NCBI GenBank assembly: GCA_030849465.1 | Contig: JARVLF010000006.1 | Coordinates: 372,001-436,000 of the forward strand | DNA length: 64,000 bases | Direction of reading: 5' to 3' | Source: Moesziomyces globuligerus | Taxonomy: Eukaryota > Basidiomycota > Ustilaginomycetes > Ustilaginales > Ustilaginaceae | Shown here: positions 8,231 to 18,075 of the stretch, in pieces | Numbering within the stretch: position 1 is the first letter of the stretch | How the letters are laid out: each line of letters starts with the position of its first letter | Translations under genes and position numbers: made by a program | The notes under the pieces: model-generated | The model's database searches: none | What the model was told of the DNA's origin: nothing | What the model saw: the letters and a program-made list of their open reading frames with translations, nothing else

Positions 8231-10846
8231 TTACCAGTACGTGCGTGCGCGCGGATCCAGAGCGCCAAGACCGTGCTTTTCGCGCCTCCGTTTTTCGAGG
8301 ATCCACTTTTCGAACCACTTTGCCATCTTGGCTCTGCTGGCCGGACTGCCGACGTTGACGGTGGCGATGATGCGGTCGTAGCGCGTGCCGAGCGCGAAGG
8401 CGGTGAGCTCAAAGAAGCTCGAGTGCTCCGAGTAGGGGACTCCAAAGATCATGTAGTCCGGCGTACTGTCGCGCGTCGGAAACAGATTCTGCGGGCCAAA
8501 GCTCCGGGACTGATTCCACTGGACGAGCCTATCTAAGCTCGGCGAAACCGTATCCATGCCCGCGGGTGGTTTGTACGTCCAGCCCGTCGGGCGGAAGGCG
8601 ACGGCGTGCGTAAAGTTGTGGCCCCGTGCGCGCAGCGCCGCAACCACATCGCGCAGCCCTTCGCCATTGATCGCATGCAGGTTCGTCACATGCACCGCGG
8701 CGCCGGGACTGCGCGTGAGCATCGAGTGCAACTCGGGGTCCTCGAGCTGCGCATAGACGCGGTACTTGCGCGAATCCATGCAAAAGATCTTGGACTGCAT
8801 CGCACGCGCCACCGCCTTGACGATGCGCTCCTTGCCAATCGTGTAGGTGCCGATGACGACCAGAAGCCGACCGCCCTCCCGCTGCCGCGTCGAATTGAGA
8901 GCATCGCGACTGGCCTCCGAATGCTTGCTCAGCCAATTCGAGGCATTCGTCACATCGCCGTCATCTGCTTTCGCCTCGCCCTCCTCGCCCTTCACGTCTT
9001 CTCCCTTGACGTCTTCTGGTTCGGCTGCTTGAATTTGGGGAAGACTGCGATCGTCCGGTCCGGATTCTGGCTTTGATAGATCGAAATCGAGAAGAGCGTC
9101 CTCGGAGGGCTCTAGCTTGATGGCGGCAGCAGCTGGCGGCGAGTCCGACGCGGGAGTTGGGACGTCACTGACGGGCTGCTCCTCGCCATCAGCGCCTTCT
9201 CCATCTTCTTCGCCCAGAAACAGATCCTCCTCGTCATAGTCGAGCGAGTCTCCTTCTGCGTCCTCGCCCTTGATCTTGACTGCGTCTTCAGCGTCCTCCT
9301 GCTTGATGCTGCCACTCTGTATCTGTAGAGGCGACAAGGTTCCGTCCGAATTCTCCACCTTGGTGCTGAACCAACCTTTGAAAGCGCTGGCCTCGGCGCT
9401 GTTCTGGTCGACGTCGTGCTTCGACTTGCGCGGTGGAGCTTGTGTCCAGTCCTCCGTCTGACCGCTCTGGCGCTCCTTCTCGCGGTCGGCAGTGTTCGTC
9501 GCGAGCTGCTCCTCGGGCAAAAGGCGCCGTACGAGCTCTGCGCATGCTTCGATGACCTGGTCCTGCGCGGGGAAGCAGTACCTCGGGTTGCAGTACGTCG
9601 TGTCTAGATAGATGATGTCGAGCTTCTTGCCGGCGATGGAGGGATGAGTCGTGTGTACGGGACTGGCGCGAAAGTCGCCGCAGTGCAGATAGCGAAAGAT
9701 CCTGCCGGTGCCGATGTGCGGACTGGCATGATTGCGCGACAGAAGCTGTGTGGTCTGCGGGCCTTCGAACAGAAATAGGCACGAGCCGGGGCAGTGATTC
9801 GCCTCGATGCAGGTGACGCTGACGCCGCCGCTATCCGGGATGGGCACGGCGACCTCCATGGGAAGCGGCCGCAGCCACTGCGGATCGACGCCGAGGTGCG
9901 TGCGGCAGAGGTTGGCGGTGGTGACGCTGCAGTAGACGAGGCCGTGGTTCCAGCTGGACGTCATGCCGCCGTAATGATCGCTGTGAAAGTGTGTGAGAAA
10001 GTAGCCGCGACAGCCCTCGATCTTGCCAAAGCGGAAGGCGTCGACGGTGAGCGGCATGCCTTCGAGCGCCTTGTAGAACGGGGCGGTGCGGGCGTCGGGC
10101 CGCATGCGCGCCTTGCCGCGGTAGTTGGCAGCTTCGACGGCATCGGCGGTGGCCCACTGCTTGGATTCGGAATGCGACTTCATGAGCACGGTGAAGGCGG
10201 ACGAGGCTGCCCGCTTGGCCGTGGCCATCAGCGACGTTGCTGGCTTGTACGCCGCCGGCCCGTTGTGTGCAGACGGACCTGCAGCATTAGTGGAGGCAAC
10301 GGGAGTGTCTAGGGTGGCAGCAAGCTCGGAGATCGATGTCATCTTGGCCGTCTGCGCTGGAGAACATGGTCGTTTTGCAGCGTCTGAGGAATTGGACAGC
10401 AGATTTGTGTCGGGGACCGGGGATGGCGAGCACGATTGCGGTGGAACGGCAGAGCCCTTGGATATGGACAATTCGGGTTCGTTGACATGGTCCCTCAGCA
10501 CAGGAGGAGTCTGTGTATTTGCGTCAGCTGCATCGAGGCAGGAATTGACATGCGCCTGGACGGTATGGAAAGGCACCTTCTTTGCACAGATGGGGCAGTC
10601 GGCGGTACGCACGGCCTTGGCGTCTGGCTGGTCGGTGGCAGATGCTGCAAGAGCGGCTTCATTTTGATCTGCTGATGATCTCCGTGACAATCTGGAGGAT
10701 GTATTTGCCGACGAGGCCGACTGACCATTACCGAAGAAGGAGAGGAGCGAGGGCTGTGCTGCGCCACTGGGGCTGGCGTTCTTGGACGGACTTGCTGATC
10801 CAAGCTTCCTCCGCTTCGTGGGAGAGGCCGTGGCTGAAGGAGCCAT
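8231..10846 (-). CDS. PSO2: Pso2/Snm1 DNA interstrand-crosslink repair nuclease
   Basis: An 871-residue single exon. From the N-terminus: a basic KRRK stretch (11-14), a PCNA-binding-like motif QPSLLSFF (31-38), a UBZ4-type zinc finger C-x2-C-x11-H-x3-C (C84 to C103), then the metallo-beta-lactamase domain with HFHSDH (about 285). The E-A-N-H-C-P-G-S motif and Y-L-D-T-T-Y-C-N-P also belong to the family. The beta-CASP/DRMBL part resumes at about 655 and ends with YSEHSSF near 800. Known role: 5' exonuclease that processes DNA interstrand crosslinks. Unusual is an acidic, low-complexity insert of about 210 residues (445-655) splitting the MBL and beta-CASP parts. Divergent from the V-ATPase subunit f gene. 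Confidence 0.93.
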   Translation of the reverse strand: MAPSATASPTKRRKLGSASPSKNASPSGAAQPSLLSFFGNGQSASSANTSSRLSRRSSADQNEAALAASATDQPDAKAVRTADCPICAKKVPFHTVQAHVNSCLDAADANTQTPPVLRDHVNEPELSISKGSAVPPQSCSPSPVPDTNLLSNSSDAAKRPCSPAQTAKMTSISELAATLDTPVASTNAAGPSAHNGPAAYKPATSLMATAKRAASSAFTVLMKSHSESKQWATADAVEAANYRGKARMRPDARTAPFYKALEGMPLTVDAFRFGKIEGCRGYFLTHFHSDHYGGMTSSWNHGLVYCSVTTANLCRTHLGVDPQWLRPLPMEVAVPIPDSGGVSVTCIEANHCPGSCLFLFEGPQTTQLLSRNHASPHIGTGRIFRYLHCGDFRASPVHTTHPSIAGKKLDIIYLDTTYCNPRYCFPAQDQVIEACAELVRRLLPEEQLATNTADREKERQSGQTEDWTQAPPRKSKHDVDQNSAEASAFKGWFSTKVENSDGTLSPLQIQSGSIKQEDAEDAVKIKGEDAEGDSLDYDEEDLFLGEEDGEGADGEEQPVSDVPTPASDSPPAAAAIKLEPSEDALLDFDLSKPESGPDDRSLPQIQAAEPEDVKGEDVKGEEGEAKADDGDVTNASNWLSKHSEASRDALNSTRQREGGRLLVVIGTYTIGKERIVKAVARAMQSKIFCMDSRKYRVYAQLEDPELHSMLTRSPGAAVHVTNLHAINGEGLRDVVAALRARGHNFTHAVAFRPTGWTYKPPAGMDTVSPSLDRLVQWNQSRSFGPQNLFPTRDSTPDYMIFGVPYSEHSSFFELTAFALGTRYDRIIATVNVGSPASRAKMAKWFEKWILEKRRREKHGLGALDPRARTYW

Positions 10847-11261
10847 TATGTGAGTCCATGGCTCGGCGTGTTGCCAGCCTGGTTCGAGATTGTGTCGAGG
10901 AAAGCCTACACCGCCGGTCAGGGAGGCAGCGTGCGGGTTGGGATGGTGGTGGAAAGCCGCAGCATGGTGAATGGCTGAGCTCCGAGTGCTCCAAGGTGCG
11001 CTTTCTTTTGCTGCACCTCGACCAGTTCGTGCAGCACTGTGCAGCTGTGCGAGGCGCTTTTGCCACGCCCAGGGTTCAATTTTGACCTCAGCGGAAATTC
11101 GCAGCTTGGTAGAGGAAAGGCTTGCATCACGTGCGGAAAATGACTCGGAGTGTTAGTTTGGTCGACGCAGGGGCCCACCGTTGCAATCGTCACGCCTGCA
11201 CCGCTGAGCCGTACCTCCTCTCACCATCCCATTCGCTCCCAACCTCACTGCGCTCATAATC
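10847..11261. promoter_or_regulatory. Shared divergent promoter, PSO2 / V-ATPase subunit f
   Basis: 415 bp between two divergent start codons. It contains a CACGTG E-box at 11128-11133 and pyrimidine-rich sequence just before 11262. No TATA box is obvious. That both genes share this control region is inferred from position only. Confidence 0.45.
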
Positions 11262-11628
11262 ATGTCGGCGGTGCGACCCGTAGTCGGCAGCGGCCTTGGT
11301 AAGTAGAGCCTAACTCCAGCGCCAGTCGGCCAGGCATGCGGCCCGATTCAGTCAAGACGAGACTGACGCCGTTCGATTCTGTTCTTCTCGTCTCTCCACA
11401 GCCGGCTGCTGCACGGTAGTCTCGACCTTCGGTGCAGTCATCCTGGCCATCTTCGGATACGGATTCACACACCACTGGCCAGCGCTGATGGGCAGCACCA
11501 AGGATCCTAAGGACGGCATGGCGGTCGGTCAGACGTGCTACGTGGCTGCGCTCATCTACATTGCCTTCATCGCCTTCTGCGGCTGCCAGCTCGGCGTGCA
11601 TCGCAGATACAGCCGCATCCAATTGTAA
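11262..11628 (+). CDS. V-type ATPase subunit f (RNASEK-like), two exons
   Basis: Exon 1 is 11262-11298 and exon 2 is 11402-11628, with a 103-nt intron (donor GTAAGT, acceptor CCACAG, branch-like GACTGAC). The spliced product has 87 residues: a short N-terminus with R-P-V-V-G-S-G, a first membrane helix (about 13-32), a lumenal loop with K-D-P-K-D-G (about 42-47), a second helix (about 53-75) and a basic tail. The layout matches yeast YPR170W-B and animal ribonuclease kappa, now known as subunit f of the membrane Vo sector of the V-ATPase. Neither exon alone makes a convincing ORF, so it is easily missed. The assignment rests on recalled family similarity; the two-helix layout and loop motif support it. 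Confidence 0.8.
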
Positions 11629-13189
11629 TGCGCCCACCCTTCCTTCCTCATAGGAACACATATGATGTCGCTCCTAGCATCGAACATACATCCTCCTCGT
11701 TGCTGTCTCCCTGGCAGTTTCGCGCCGTCATCTTGTCTATACCACCAGCGCAACCATCGTGATTTCACCGCCAGCCCACTGCCTTGCGCTCTACCTAATT
11801 ATGTCTTCGGGCAAGCAAACGACAAGACGAGGGTACAGCGGGGCTATTGGGGTTGTGGTCGCAGCTCGGATCTAGCGCAGATGATGGGGGCTTCTTGGTC
11901 AAATTCCCCTCAGCTGCAGTGCCAGTGCGCATCGGATCTTGCTCGTCAGATGCATAGCTGTGGGCCCGATTCGCACTGCATGATGATAGGCGGCGACGCT
12001 GTGCTTGGCATGCGATGGCTGGCTCGGCCGCCAGATGAATTCGGATCGACCGATCCAGTCTACAAAAATCGGCGATGCTTTTGGCGCCTAAGCGGTGGAA
12101 GGCGGCTGCGAGCGAGCTTGGAAGAGGTTGAGGAGCCGCGGCTGGAAAGGGCATGCGTGGTTGCTAATCCGCGCGTTGGTGGCGGCCGCTCTGTTGCGGC
12201 TCATGAGGCCTGGGAGAGGCCGCTGTGCAAAGCGCGGTCCGATTCCAAACCAGGAGCCGCGGATTTCGGTGGGGGGACGCGCGCGCTGGGGCCACAGCCG
12301 CCGCGCATCAATGAATGAATGAAGCAGACGCCCCCTCGCTGCACGTCGGAAACGCGGCTCTGGCTCTGCGGCTTCTTTCAACCTCTGCTGTCCTTCCACT
12401 CGTACACATGCCACCTATCGACACCAGCTTCCTTGGCCTTCGAGCTCTATCGCAGAGCCGGGACAGGACAGTCTGGTTTTGTCTCATTGGAGGGCAAGGA
12501 AGAACAGGCAAGAGTGGCACGGCTCGAGATGACGTTCATGGCCACAACGGCCACGAGTCTGAGATCCGCTGCGGGTCAACGTGGTCGGGAATTTTTGTTT
12601 GGCCAAAAAAAAACCCCCAGCCAGAGAGTGGAGGCGGAGTCGGCTCTGAGCTCTGGACAGGAGCCGACGACAAGACGAGGCGAGGTGTTTGCACATCAGA
12701 ACAGCGGCTGCAGCAGCAGCGCTTCCAGCACTGCGAGCTGCATACGATGCATACGAGGCGCCGGCTGTCTCAGCTTCCAGATCCGTCCCGGGAGGCGTCT
12801 CGTGCCAGCCAAGGTGCTCGCATCCCTCCATTGTTGGTCAAGAGCCTGTGACGACCTCGCTTGTCGCATTGCGTGGCTACAGTATGCCCGCCTGGCCTGA
12901 GACAGTTGGTCCGTTGAGCTGGTGGTGGTGGTGATGCGGGGTGTCCACACACTTTCTCAGCACTCGACGGTCCAACCTGGCGTCTACGCGGTCGCATGGT
13001 TTCACGACGCCAGAGCACAACTACCACTGCTCCCGTGGTCGTCGACCTACAACTACATATACCCCTCGGGGCATACATCCCGATACCCCGAAACCCCATA
13101 ACACCCTCCGCAACATCCTCAAGTCGATATCTTCTTCCGCATCGAGCCGGCTCTCCCTCACCAGGCTGCCCACCTGAAACGCTCCCGCC
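11629..13189. other. Intergenic, nothing recognised
   Basis: 1.56 kb between V-ATPase subunit f and the P450. A TTTGGCCAAA palindrome followed by an A-run is at about 12598-12614. ORFs of up to about 220 codons overlap on both strands in several frames, show no domains, and are judged spurious. The last 200 bp are C/T-rich and probably promoter and 5' leader of the P450. Confidence 0.5.
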
Positions 13190-14863
13190 ATGTCGGCCCT
13201 ACTCCCCAGAGTGCAGAGCTCGTTCGAGCACCTCACACCCACGCAAGTGGCGATCGGCTCGGTGCTGATCGCCGTGCTTCTCTGCCTGATCGCGCCGGAC
13301 CGCTACATCCTCTCCTCGCATCGCAAAGGCATCAAGGAGGTGCCCGGCGCGCTTCCGATCATCGGCAACCTCTTCTTCCTGCTCGACATCGCTGCCAAGC
13401 GACGCCGCTTCCTCGACGAGTTCCTGCGCATGCAGCAGACCATCGGCAAGGGAGGTCTGCCCTGGGCCGCGACCATGCCTGCACTCGGCGGCCGCGTCAC
13501 GTCGATCAACCGACCCGAGTACATCCGCTGGGTGCAGAAGACCAACTTTGAAAACTACATCAAGGGACCCTACTTCCAAAAGTCGATGGGCGACGTCATG
13601 TCGCTGCACGGCATCTTTGTCGCCGACGGAGACGTGTGGCGCAAGCAGCGCAAGATGGCCTCGCACATCTTTAGCGTCGGCAACTTCCGCACGCACGTCC
13701 AGACCACCATCCAGCGCGATCTCTCCATCCTCAACCAGCTCTTCCGCGACGCTTCGGCCAAGCGCGCGCAGATCAACCTCCCGGACCTCTTTTTCCGCTT
13801 CACGCTCAGCTCCTTCTCGCTCATGGCGTTTTCGGCCGACATCAAGTGCTTGCCCGCCGACGTCGCTTCGCTCGACAAGGTGGTCGAGTTCGCCGCCAAC
13901 TTTGACTATGCGCAGCGCGTCATGGACGAACGCTTCGTCGACCCCTTGGCCGGCTTGACCGAACTCTTCTCCGCCCAGGGACGCAAGATGCGCAGGACGA
14001 TCAAGGCGCTCCACGGCTTCTGCTACGAGATCATCGACCTCCGCCTGGCGGCGCGCGCGCGCGGCGAGGCGCAGGCCGCTTCGGGCAAGGGCGACAAGGA
14101 TCTGCTGGCGCTCTTCATGGAGCAGAACCTGGGCCGCGACGAGCTGCTGCCTGTGGTGCTCAACTTTTTGATCGCCGGACGCGATACGACGGCTCAGGCG
14201 CTGGGCTGGCTCTTCTACGAGTTTGCAAAGTCGCCCGAGTGCATGCGCAAGGCGCGCGAGGAGATCCACGACAAGCTCGGTGCGGGGAGCGACTTCCGCA
14301 GCATGGCGTACGACGATCTCTCGTCGCTCGTCTACGTGCAGGCGTGCTTCCTCGAGGCTCTGCGTCTGCACCCTTCGGTGCCCAAGAACCTCAAGGTGGC
14401 GGTCAAGGACGACGTCATCCGTCCCTACGCCCAGGCGGCGTCCGAAGCCGAGGTGGCGCCCAACGCCGTGCCGTCGCCGCACAAGCTGCCGGATCTGGTC
14501 ATCAAGAAGGGCGAGACGGTGACGTGGCAGGACCACACCATGGCGCGCATGCCCGAGCTCTGGGGCGACGACTGCGAGCAGTTTAAGCCCGAACGCTTCA
14601 TCGAGCAGCGCGACGACGGCTCGCAGGGCATCAAGACCTACTCGCAGTACCTCTTCCACGCGTTCAACGCAGGACCCAGGCTATGCCTCGGCCAGACGCT
14701 CGCCACCTACGAGGGATGCGCCGTCGTCGCCGAGATCCTCGGCAACTTTGACGTCGAATTCGACCACGCAGCGCTCAAGCACGACGAGCCGACGTACGAC
14801 GACTCGCTCACGCTGCCCATCAAGAACCCCTACCAGGTGCGCGTCTCGGCTCGCGACGACTAG
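13190..14863 (+). CDS. Cytochrome P450, CYP52/CYP86-clan (fatty acid or alkane omega-hydroxylase like)
   Basis: A 557-residue single exon. An N-terminal membrane anchor (about 20-40) is followed by a proline-containing hinge. The I-helix oxygen-activation motif AGRDTTA is at about 328-334, the ExxR motif (E-A-L-R) near 388, and the haem-binding loop FNAGPRLCLG at about 491-500 with the axial Cys near 498. The F-N-A-G-P-R-L-C-L-G form and the overall arrangement are typical of the CYP52/CYP86/CYP704 group, which hydroxylates fatty acids or alkanes at the terminal position in the ER. Related smut P450s act in glycolipid synthesis, but no glycolipid cluster genes are nearby, so a house-keeping omega-hydroxylase is as likely. 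Confidence 0.88.
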   Translation: MSALLPRVQSSFEHLTPTQVAIGSVLIAVLLCLIAPDRYILSSHRKGIKEVPGALPIIGNLFFLLDIAAKRRRFLDEFLRMQQTIGKGGLPWAATMPALGGRVTSINRPEYIRWVQKTNFENYIKGPYFQKSMGDVMSLHGIFVADGDVWRKQRKMASHIFSVGNFRTHVQTTIQRDLSILNQLFRDASAKRAQINLPDLFFRFTLSSFSLMAFSADIKCLPADVASLDKVVEFAANFDYAQRVMDERFVDPLAGLTELFSAQGRKMRRTIKALHGFCYEIIDLRLAARARGEAQAASGKGDKDLLALFMEQNLGRDELLPVVLNFLIAGRDTTAQALGWLFYEFAKSPECMRKAREEIHDKLGAGSDFRSMAYDDLSSLVYVQACFLEALRLHPSVPKNLKVAVKDDVIRPYAQAASEAEVAPNAVPSPHKLPDLVIKKGETVTWQDHTMARMPELWGDDCEQFKPERFIEQRDDGSQGIKTYSQYLFHAFNAGPRLCLGQTLATYEGCAVVAEILGNFDVEFDHAALKHDEPTYDDSLTLPIKNPYQVRVSARDD

Positions 14864-15558
14864 CTTGGCCCCGACACCGTCTACTGTACTTCTATCCGAT
14901 TCTTTTGCTCGTCTAATACCAAGCACGTGGAACCCCTTTCATCATATCTCCGGAGGTGTGGGCATGGCACGCATGGCACTGTTGGACGCGCGGTATCGCA
15001 GGTGCTGAGTATGGCGGAGGTGTGGGATGACAGTAAGGATGGAATTTGAAATTGGTTTGGGTTGTGCCAAGCGTTTCCGTAGCGGCGAACAGCAGGGGCA
15101 CGAGGCAGTCAGGTGTACCAGCTGCGGACGTCGCTGAGGTGAGCGCAAAGGTTTAACGACCGGCGCAGTTGTTTGAATTTCAAATTGGAGCTCTAGCTGC
15201 CGATGTCAAGCCCGAGCTTCGCGCAAATGGACGAAACTTTCTTTCTCGGGAATCGCAGCGCCTCGAATCCAAGGGGCGGATCAGAGTGTTTGTGTCGTCC
15301 AACTGAGGCAGACCTCGGCTGAAGGCTCGCTGCGAGCTCGCTGCGGGGAGAGAGCCAAGGGAGAGAGCAATTTGCAATTCAAGCTTCGGTCCATCAGCAG
15401 GCCTTTGTCGCCCTCCAAGCACTTTGTAGCCCAGCATGCCAGGCTTCCAGCCACGTCAAACTTTATATAACCAGCTGTTGTTCTCTCTTGGCTGCTGCGC
15501 GGACACGCACATGCCACGACCACCATAGACCAGCATCCGATTGGCACTGCATTCCATC
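14864..15558. other. Intergenic P450-ACR3 with AT-rich repeated motif
   Basis: 695 bp. It holds two near-identical 13-mers, AATTTGAAATTGG (15043-15055) and AATTTCAAATTGG (15176-15188), and a weaker third version around 15369-15379. A TATA box lies at 15464-15470. No gene recognised. Confidence 0.5.
15464..15470 (+). promoter_or_regulatory. TATA box of ACR3
   Basis: TATATAA in GC-rich surroundings, 89 nt before the ACR3 start codon. Position and sequence fit a core promoter element; not tested. Confidence 0.5.
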
Positions 15559-16854
15559 ATGTCCAGTCCATCATCGCAGCCGACGTCGTTACGGCAGCCA
15601 TCCGACGCGCCTTCGATCGCCCGCACGAGCCCCGACGCAGCATCCACGGCCAACGAGGATGGGCTTATCCTCGATCCGCACGGTGGTGTGCCCAAGCTGA
15701 GGTCGGCGCTGCAGGATGCGCGAGACTCGACGGGCGCAGCCAAGGGCATCCTCCTCTCGCTCGGCTGGCTCGACCGTCTGCTCTCGCTGCTCATCATCCT
15801 CGCCATGATCCTCGGCGTCGTCATCGGCGAGTTTGCGCCCAACGCTGCGCGCGACCTCTCCGCCGGCAACTTCCGCGGCGTCTCGGCCCCGCTCGTCGTC
15901 GGCCTCATCGTCATGATGTGGCCCATCCTCACAAAGGTCCAGTACGAACGCCTCCCCCAGATGTTTGCAACACGCAGACTCTGGTACCAACTCGCCATGT
16001 CGCTCGTCCTCAACTGGATCCTAGGCCCCCTCCTCATGCTCGGCCTGGCGTGGGCCAGCTTGCCCGACCTCGACGACTACCGCGTCGGCGTCATCATGGT
16101 CGGCTTGGCTAGGTGCATCGCCATGGTCATGATCTGGAACAAGATCGCCCGAGGAGATGGCGACACGTGTGCGATCATCGTCATCTTCAACTCGATCCTC
16201 CAGATCGTGCTCTACGCGCCGCTCGCCGTGCTCTTTGTCAACGTCATCTCGAACGACGACAACTTCCACCTCGACTACTCGGACGTCGCCATCGCCGTCG
16301 CCATCTACCTCGGCATCCCGCTCGCCGCCGGTGTGCTGACGCGCTTCCTCGTGCTCGGCGTGTTTGGCAGGAAGTTCTTCCAGCACAGCTTCCTACCTTA
16401 CTTTGGTCCGCTCTCGCTCATCGCGCTGCTCTACACCATCATCATCATCTTTGCCGAGCAGGCGCAGCACATCCTCGACAACCTCGGCCCCGTCTTCCGA
16501 ACCTTTGTTCCGCTCGTGCTCTACTTTGCGCTCATGTGGACCGGCAGCTTCGTCCTCATCTGGTGGCTCTCGCTCCGATACGGAAAGCGCGATTGGGGCT
16601 ACCAGATGGCCGTCGTCCAGGCCTTCACCGCGGGCAGCAACAACTTTGAACTCGCCATCGCCGTCTGCGTCGCCGTCTTCGGCGTCGGCTCGGATCAGGC
16701 GCTCGCGGCCACCATCGGCCCGCTCGTCGAAGTGCCCGTCCTGCTCGTGCTCAGCTGGACAGCCATGTTCGTCGGCAAACGGCTCAATTGGGACCGCGAC
16801 TGGGACGCAAAACGTGCCTCCGCAGCCGAACGCAACGCAGATCCCGAAAAGTGA
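15559..16854 (+). CDS. ACR3: Arsenite exporter Acr3
   Basis: A 431-residue single exon with about ten hydrophobic membrane segments after a polar N-terminus of about 70 residues. The signature G-L-A-R-C-I-A-M-V (about 181-190) contains the conserved Cys in membrane helix 4 needed for metalloid transport. The late motif G-S-N-N-F-E-L-A-I-A (about 355) and E-V-P-V-L-L near 393 fit the bile/arsenite/riboflavin transporter superfamily. Acr3 extrudes arsenite (and antimonite in some species) across the plasma membrane by proton antiport. No arsenate reductase gene is adjacent, unlike the yeast ARR cluster. The start was set at the first ATG of the frame. Confidence 0.93.
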   Translation: MSSPSSQPTSLRQPSDAPSIARTSPDAASTANEDGLILDPHGGVPKLRSALQDARDSTGAAKGILLSLGWLDRLLSLLIILAMILGVVIGEFAPNAARDLSAGNFRGVSAPLVVGLIVMMWPILTKVQYERLPQMFATRRLWYQLAMSLVLNWILGPLLMLGLAWASLPDLDDYRVGVIMVGLARCIAMVMIWNKIARGDGDTCAIIVIFNSILQIVLYAPLAVLFVNVISNDDNFHLDYSDVAIAVAIYLGIPLAAGVLTRFLVLGVFGRKFFQHSFLPYFGPLSLIALLYTIIIIFAEQAQHILDNLGPVFRTFVPLVLYFALMWTGSFVLIWWLSLRYGKRDWGYQMAVVQAFTAGSNNFELAIAVCVAVFGVGSDQALAATIGPLVEVPVLLVLSWTAMFVGKRLNWDRDWDAKRASAAERNADPEK

Positions 16855-17016
16855 TCTTCCGCCCTTCGCATGTATCCCTCCCGCCGTCGCCTTTCACTGT
16901 ACTTTGAATTCGCACGTATCGTTTCGCACACTGCATCATAATCCCGGTAAAAAGTCTTCGTATTCCGTGAATCACAAGGTGTCCGAGACGAGATGGTGGC
17001 GGTCGGGTGTGGGTGC

Positions 17017-18075
17017 TTAGTTTTTCTCGATGTCCTGCTCGAGGACGAATCGGTAGCGGATGTCGTTGTCCTCGACGCGCTTGACGGCCTTGGAGCAGTC
17101 CTTCATGGGGAGGACCTCGACCCAAGGCTGGATGCCCTTCTCCTCGGCGAGGGCGAGCATCTGGAGCGCCTCCTTCTTGGAGCCGATGTGCGAGGAGCCC
17201 ATGAGGCAGCCGTTGCCGGCAAAGTTCTGGATGCGCACCTTGAAGACGTCCTCGGGCATGCCGACGCAGATGAGGCGGCCGTGCACCTTGAGCGTGCTCA
17301 GGATCGAGGCGAGGTCGACGGCGTTGGACGACGCCGTGTTGATGATCAGGTCGAAAGGCTTGTCCTTGTACTCGTCGGCCCACTTGGGGTTCTCGCCCGT
17401 CGAGACAAACTCGCTCGCGCCCATCTTGAGCGCATCCTCCTTCTTGCGCGGCGAGTGCGAGATGGCCACCACCTCGGCGCCGAGCGCGTGCGCAAACATG
17501 ACACCAAAGTGGCCCAGACCGCCGATGCCGACGATTCCGACGCGCTTGCCCGGGCCGGCTCCGTTGCGGATGAGCGGCGAGAAGACGGTGAGACCACCGC
17601 AGAGCATGGGCGCAGCGTGCTCCGACTTGATGCCTTCGGGGATGGGGAAGACGAACTGCTGCTGCGTGCGGATGTTCGTGCTATAGCCGCCCATAGCCGG
17701 TGTGCCACAGTGGTGAGTGGCGTTGTACGTGTCGACGAGCTTGCGTTGGCAGTACTGCTCCTCCTCCTGCTTGCATGGGGGACATTCGCCGCAGGCATCA
17801 ACCTGCGCGCCGACACCGACGCGGTCACCGACCTTGATACCCTTTACGTTCTTGCCGACCTTGGTAGCAGTACCGATGATCTCGTGACCGGGAATGCAGA
17901 AGTCGTGGGAGAGGGGGCCCCAACCGCCAGAGATGGTGTGGACATCCGAGCCGCAGACGCCGCAATGGCTGATGGCGATGTCGACGTCGTCGTCAGTTTC
18001 CTTCTTCAGGTCGAAGTCGACGACCTTGAAGTCGGTCCACTTCTTGGTGTCGTGAATAGCGTATCCGCGAGGCAT
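17017..18075 (-). CDS. Zinc-type NADP-dependent alcohol dehydrogenase (Adh6/7, cinnamyl-alcohol-DH type)
   Basis: A 352-residue medium-chain dehydrogenase. The catalytic zinc ligands lie in GVCGSD (about 38-43) and GHE (about 63). The structural zinc cluster is C-x2-C-x2-C-x7-C in C-G-E-C-P-P-C (about 95-109). The Rossmann motif GIGGLGHFG is near 182, and the following S-H-S-P-R-K-K suggests NADP(H) rather than NAD(H). Family members reduce aliphatic and aromatic aldehydes in the cytosol, including furfural and cinnamaldehyde. Length is standard. Convergent with ACR3, 162 bp apart. A TATA-like element sits about 80 bp upstream. Confidence 0.92.
   Translation of the reverse strand: MPRGYAIHDTKKWTDFKVVDFDLKKETDDDVDIAISHCGVCGSDVHTISGGWGPLSHDFCIPGHEIIGTATKVGKNVKGIKVGDRVGVGAQVDACGECPPCKQEEEQYCQRKLVDTYNATHHCGTPAMGGYSTNIRTQQQFVFPIPEGIKSEHAAPMLCGGLTVFSPLIRNGAGPGKRVGIVGIGGLGHFGVMFAHALGAEVVAISHSPRKKEDALKMGASEFVSTGENPKWADEYKDKPFDLIINTASSNAVDLASILSTLKVHGRLICVGMPEDVFKVRIQNFAGNGCLMGSSHIGSKKEALQMLALAEEKGIQPWVEVLPMKDCSKAVKRVEDNDIRYRFVLEQDIEKN

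Noticed and set aside
12319..12900. 193-codon ORF between subunit f and the P450
   Set aside because: Overlaps other frames of similar length, no domain, no signal peptide or coding bias like its neighbours.
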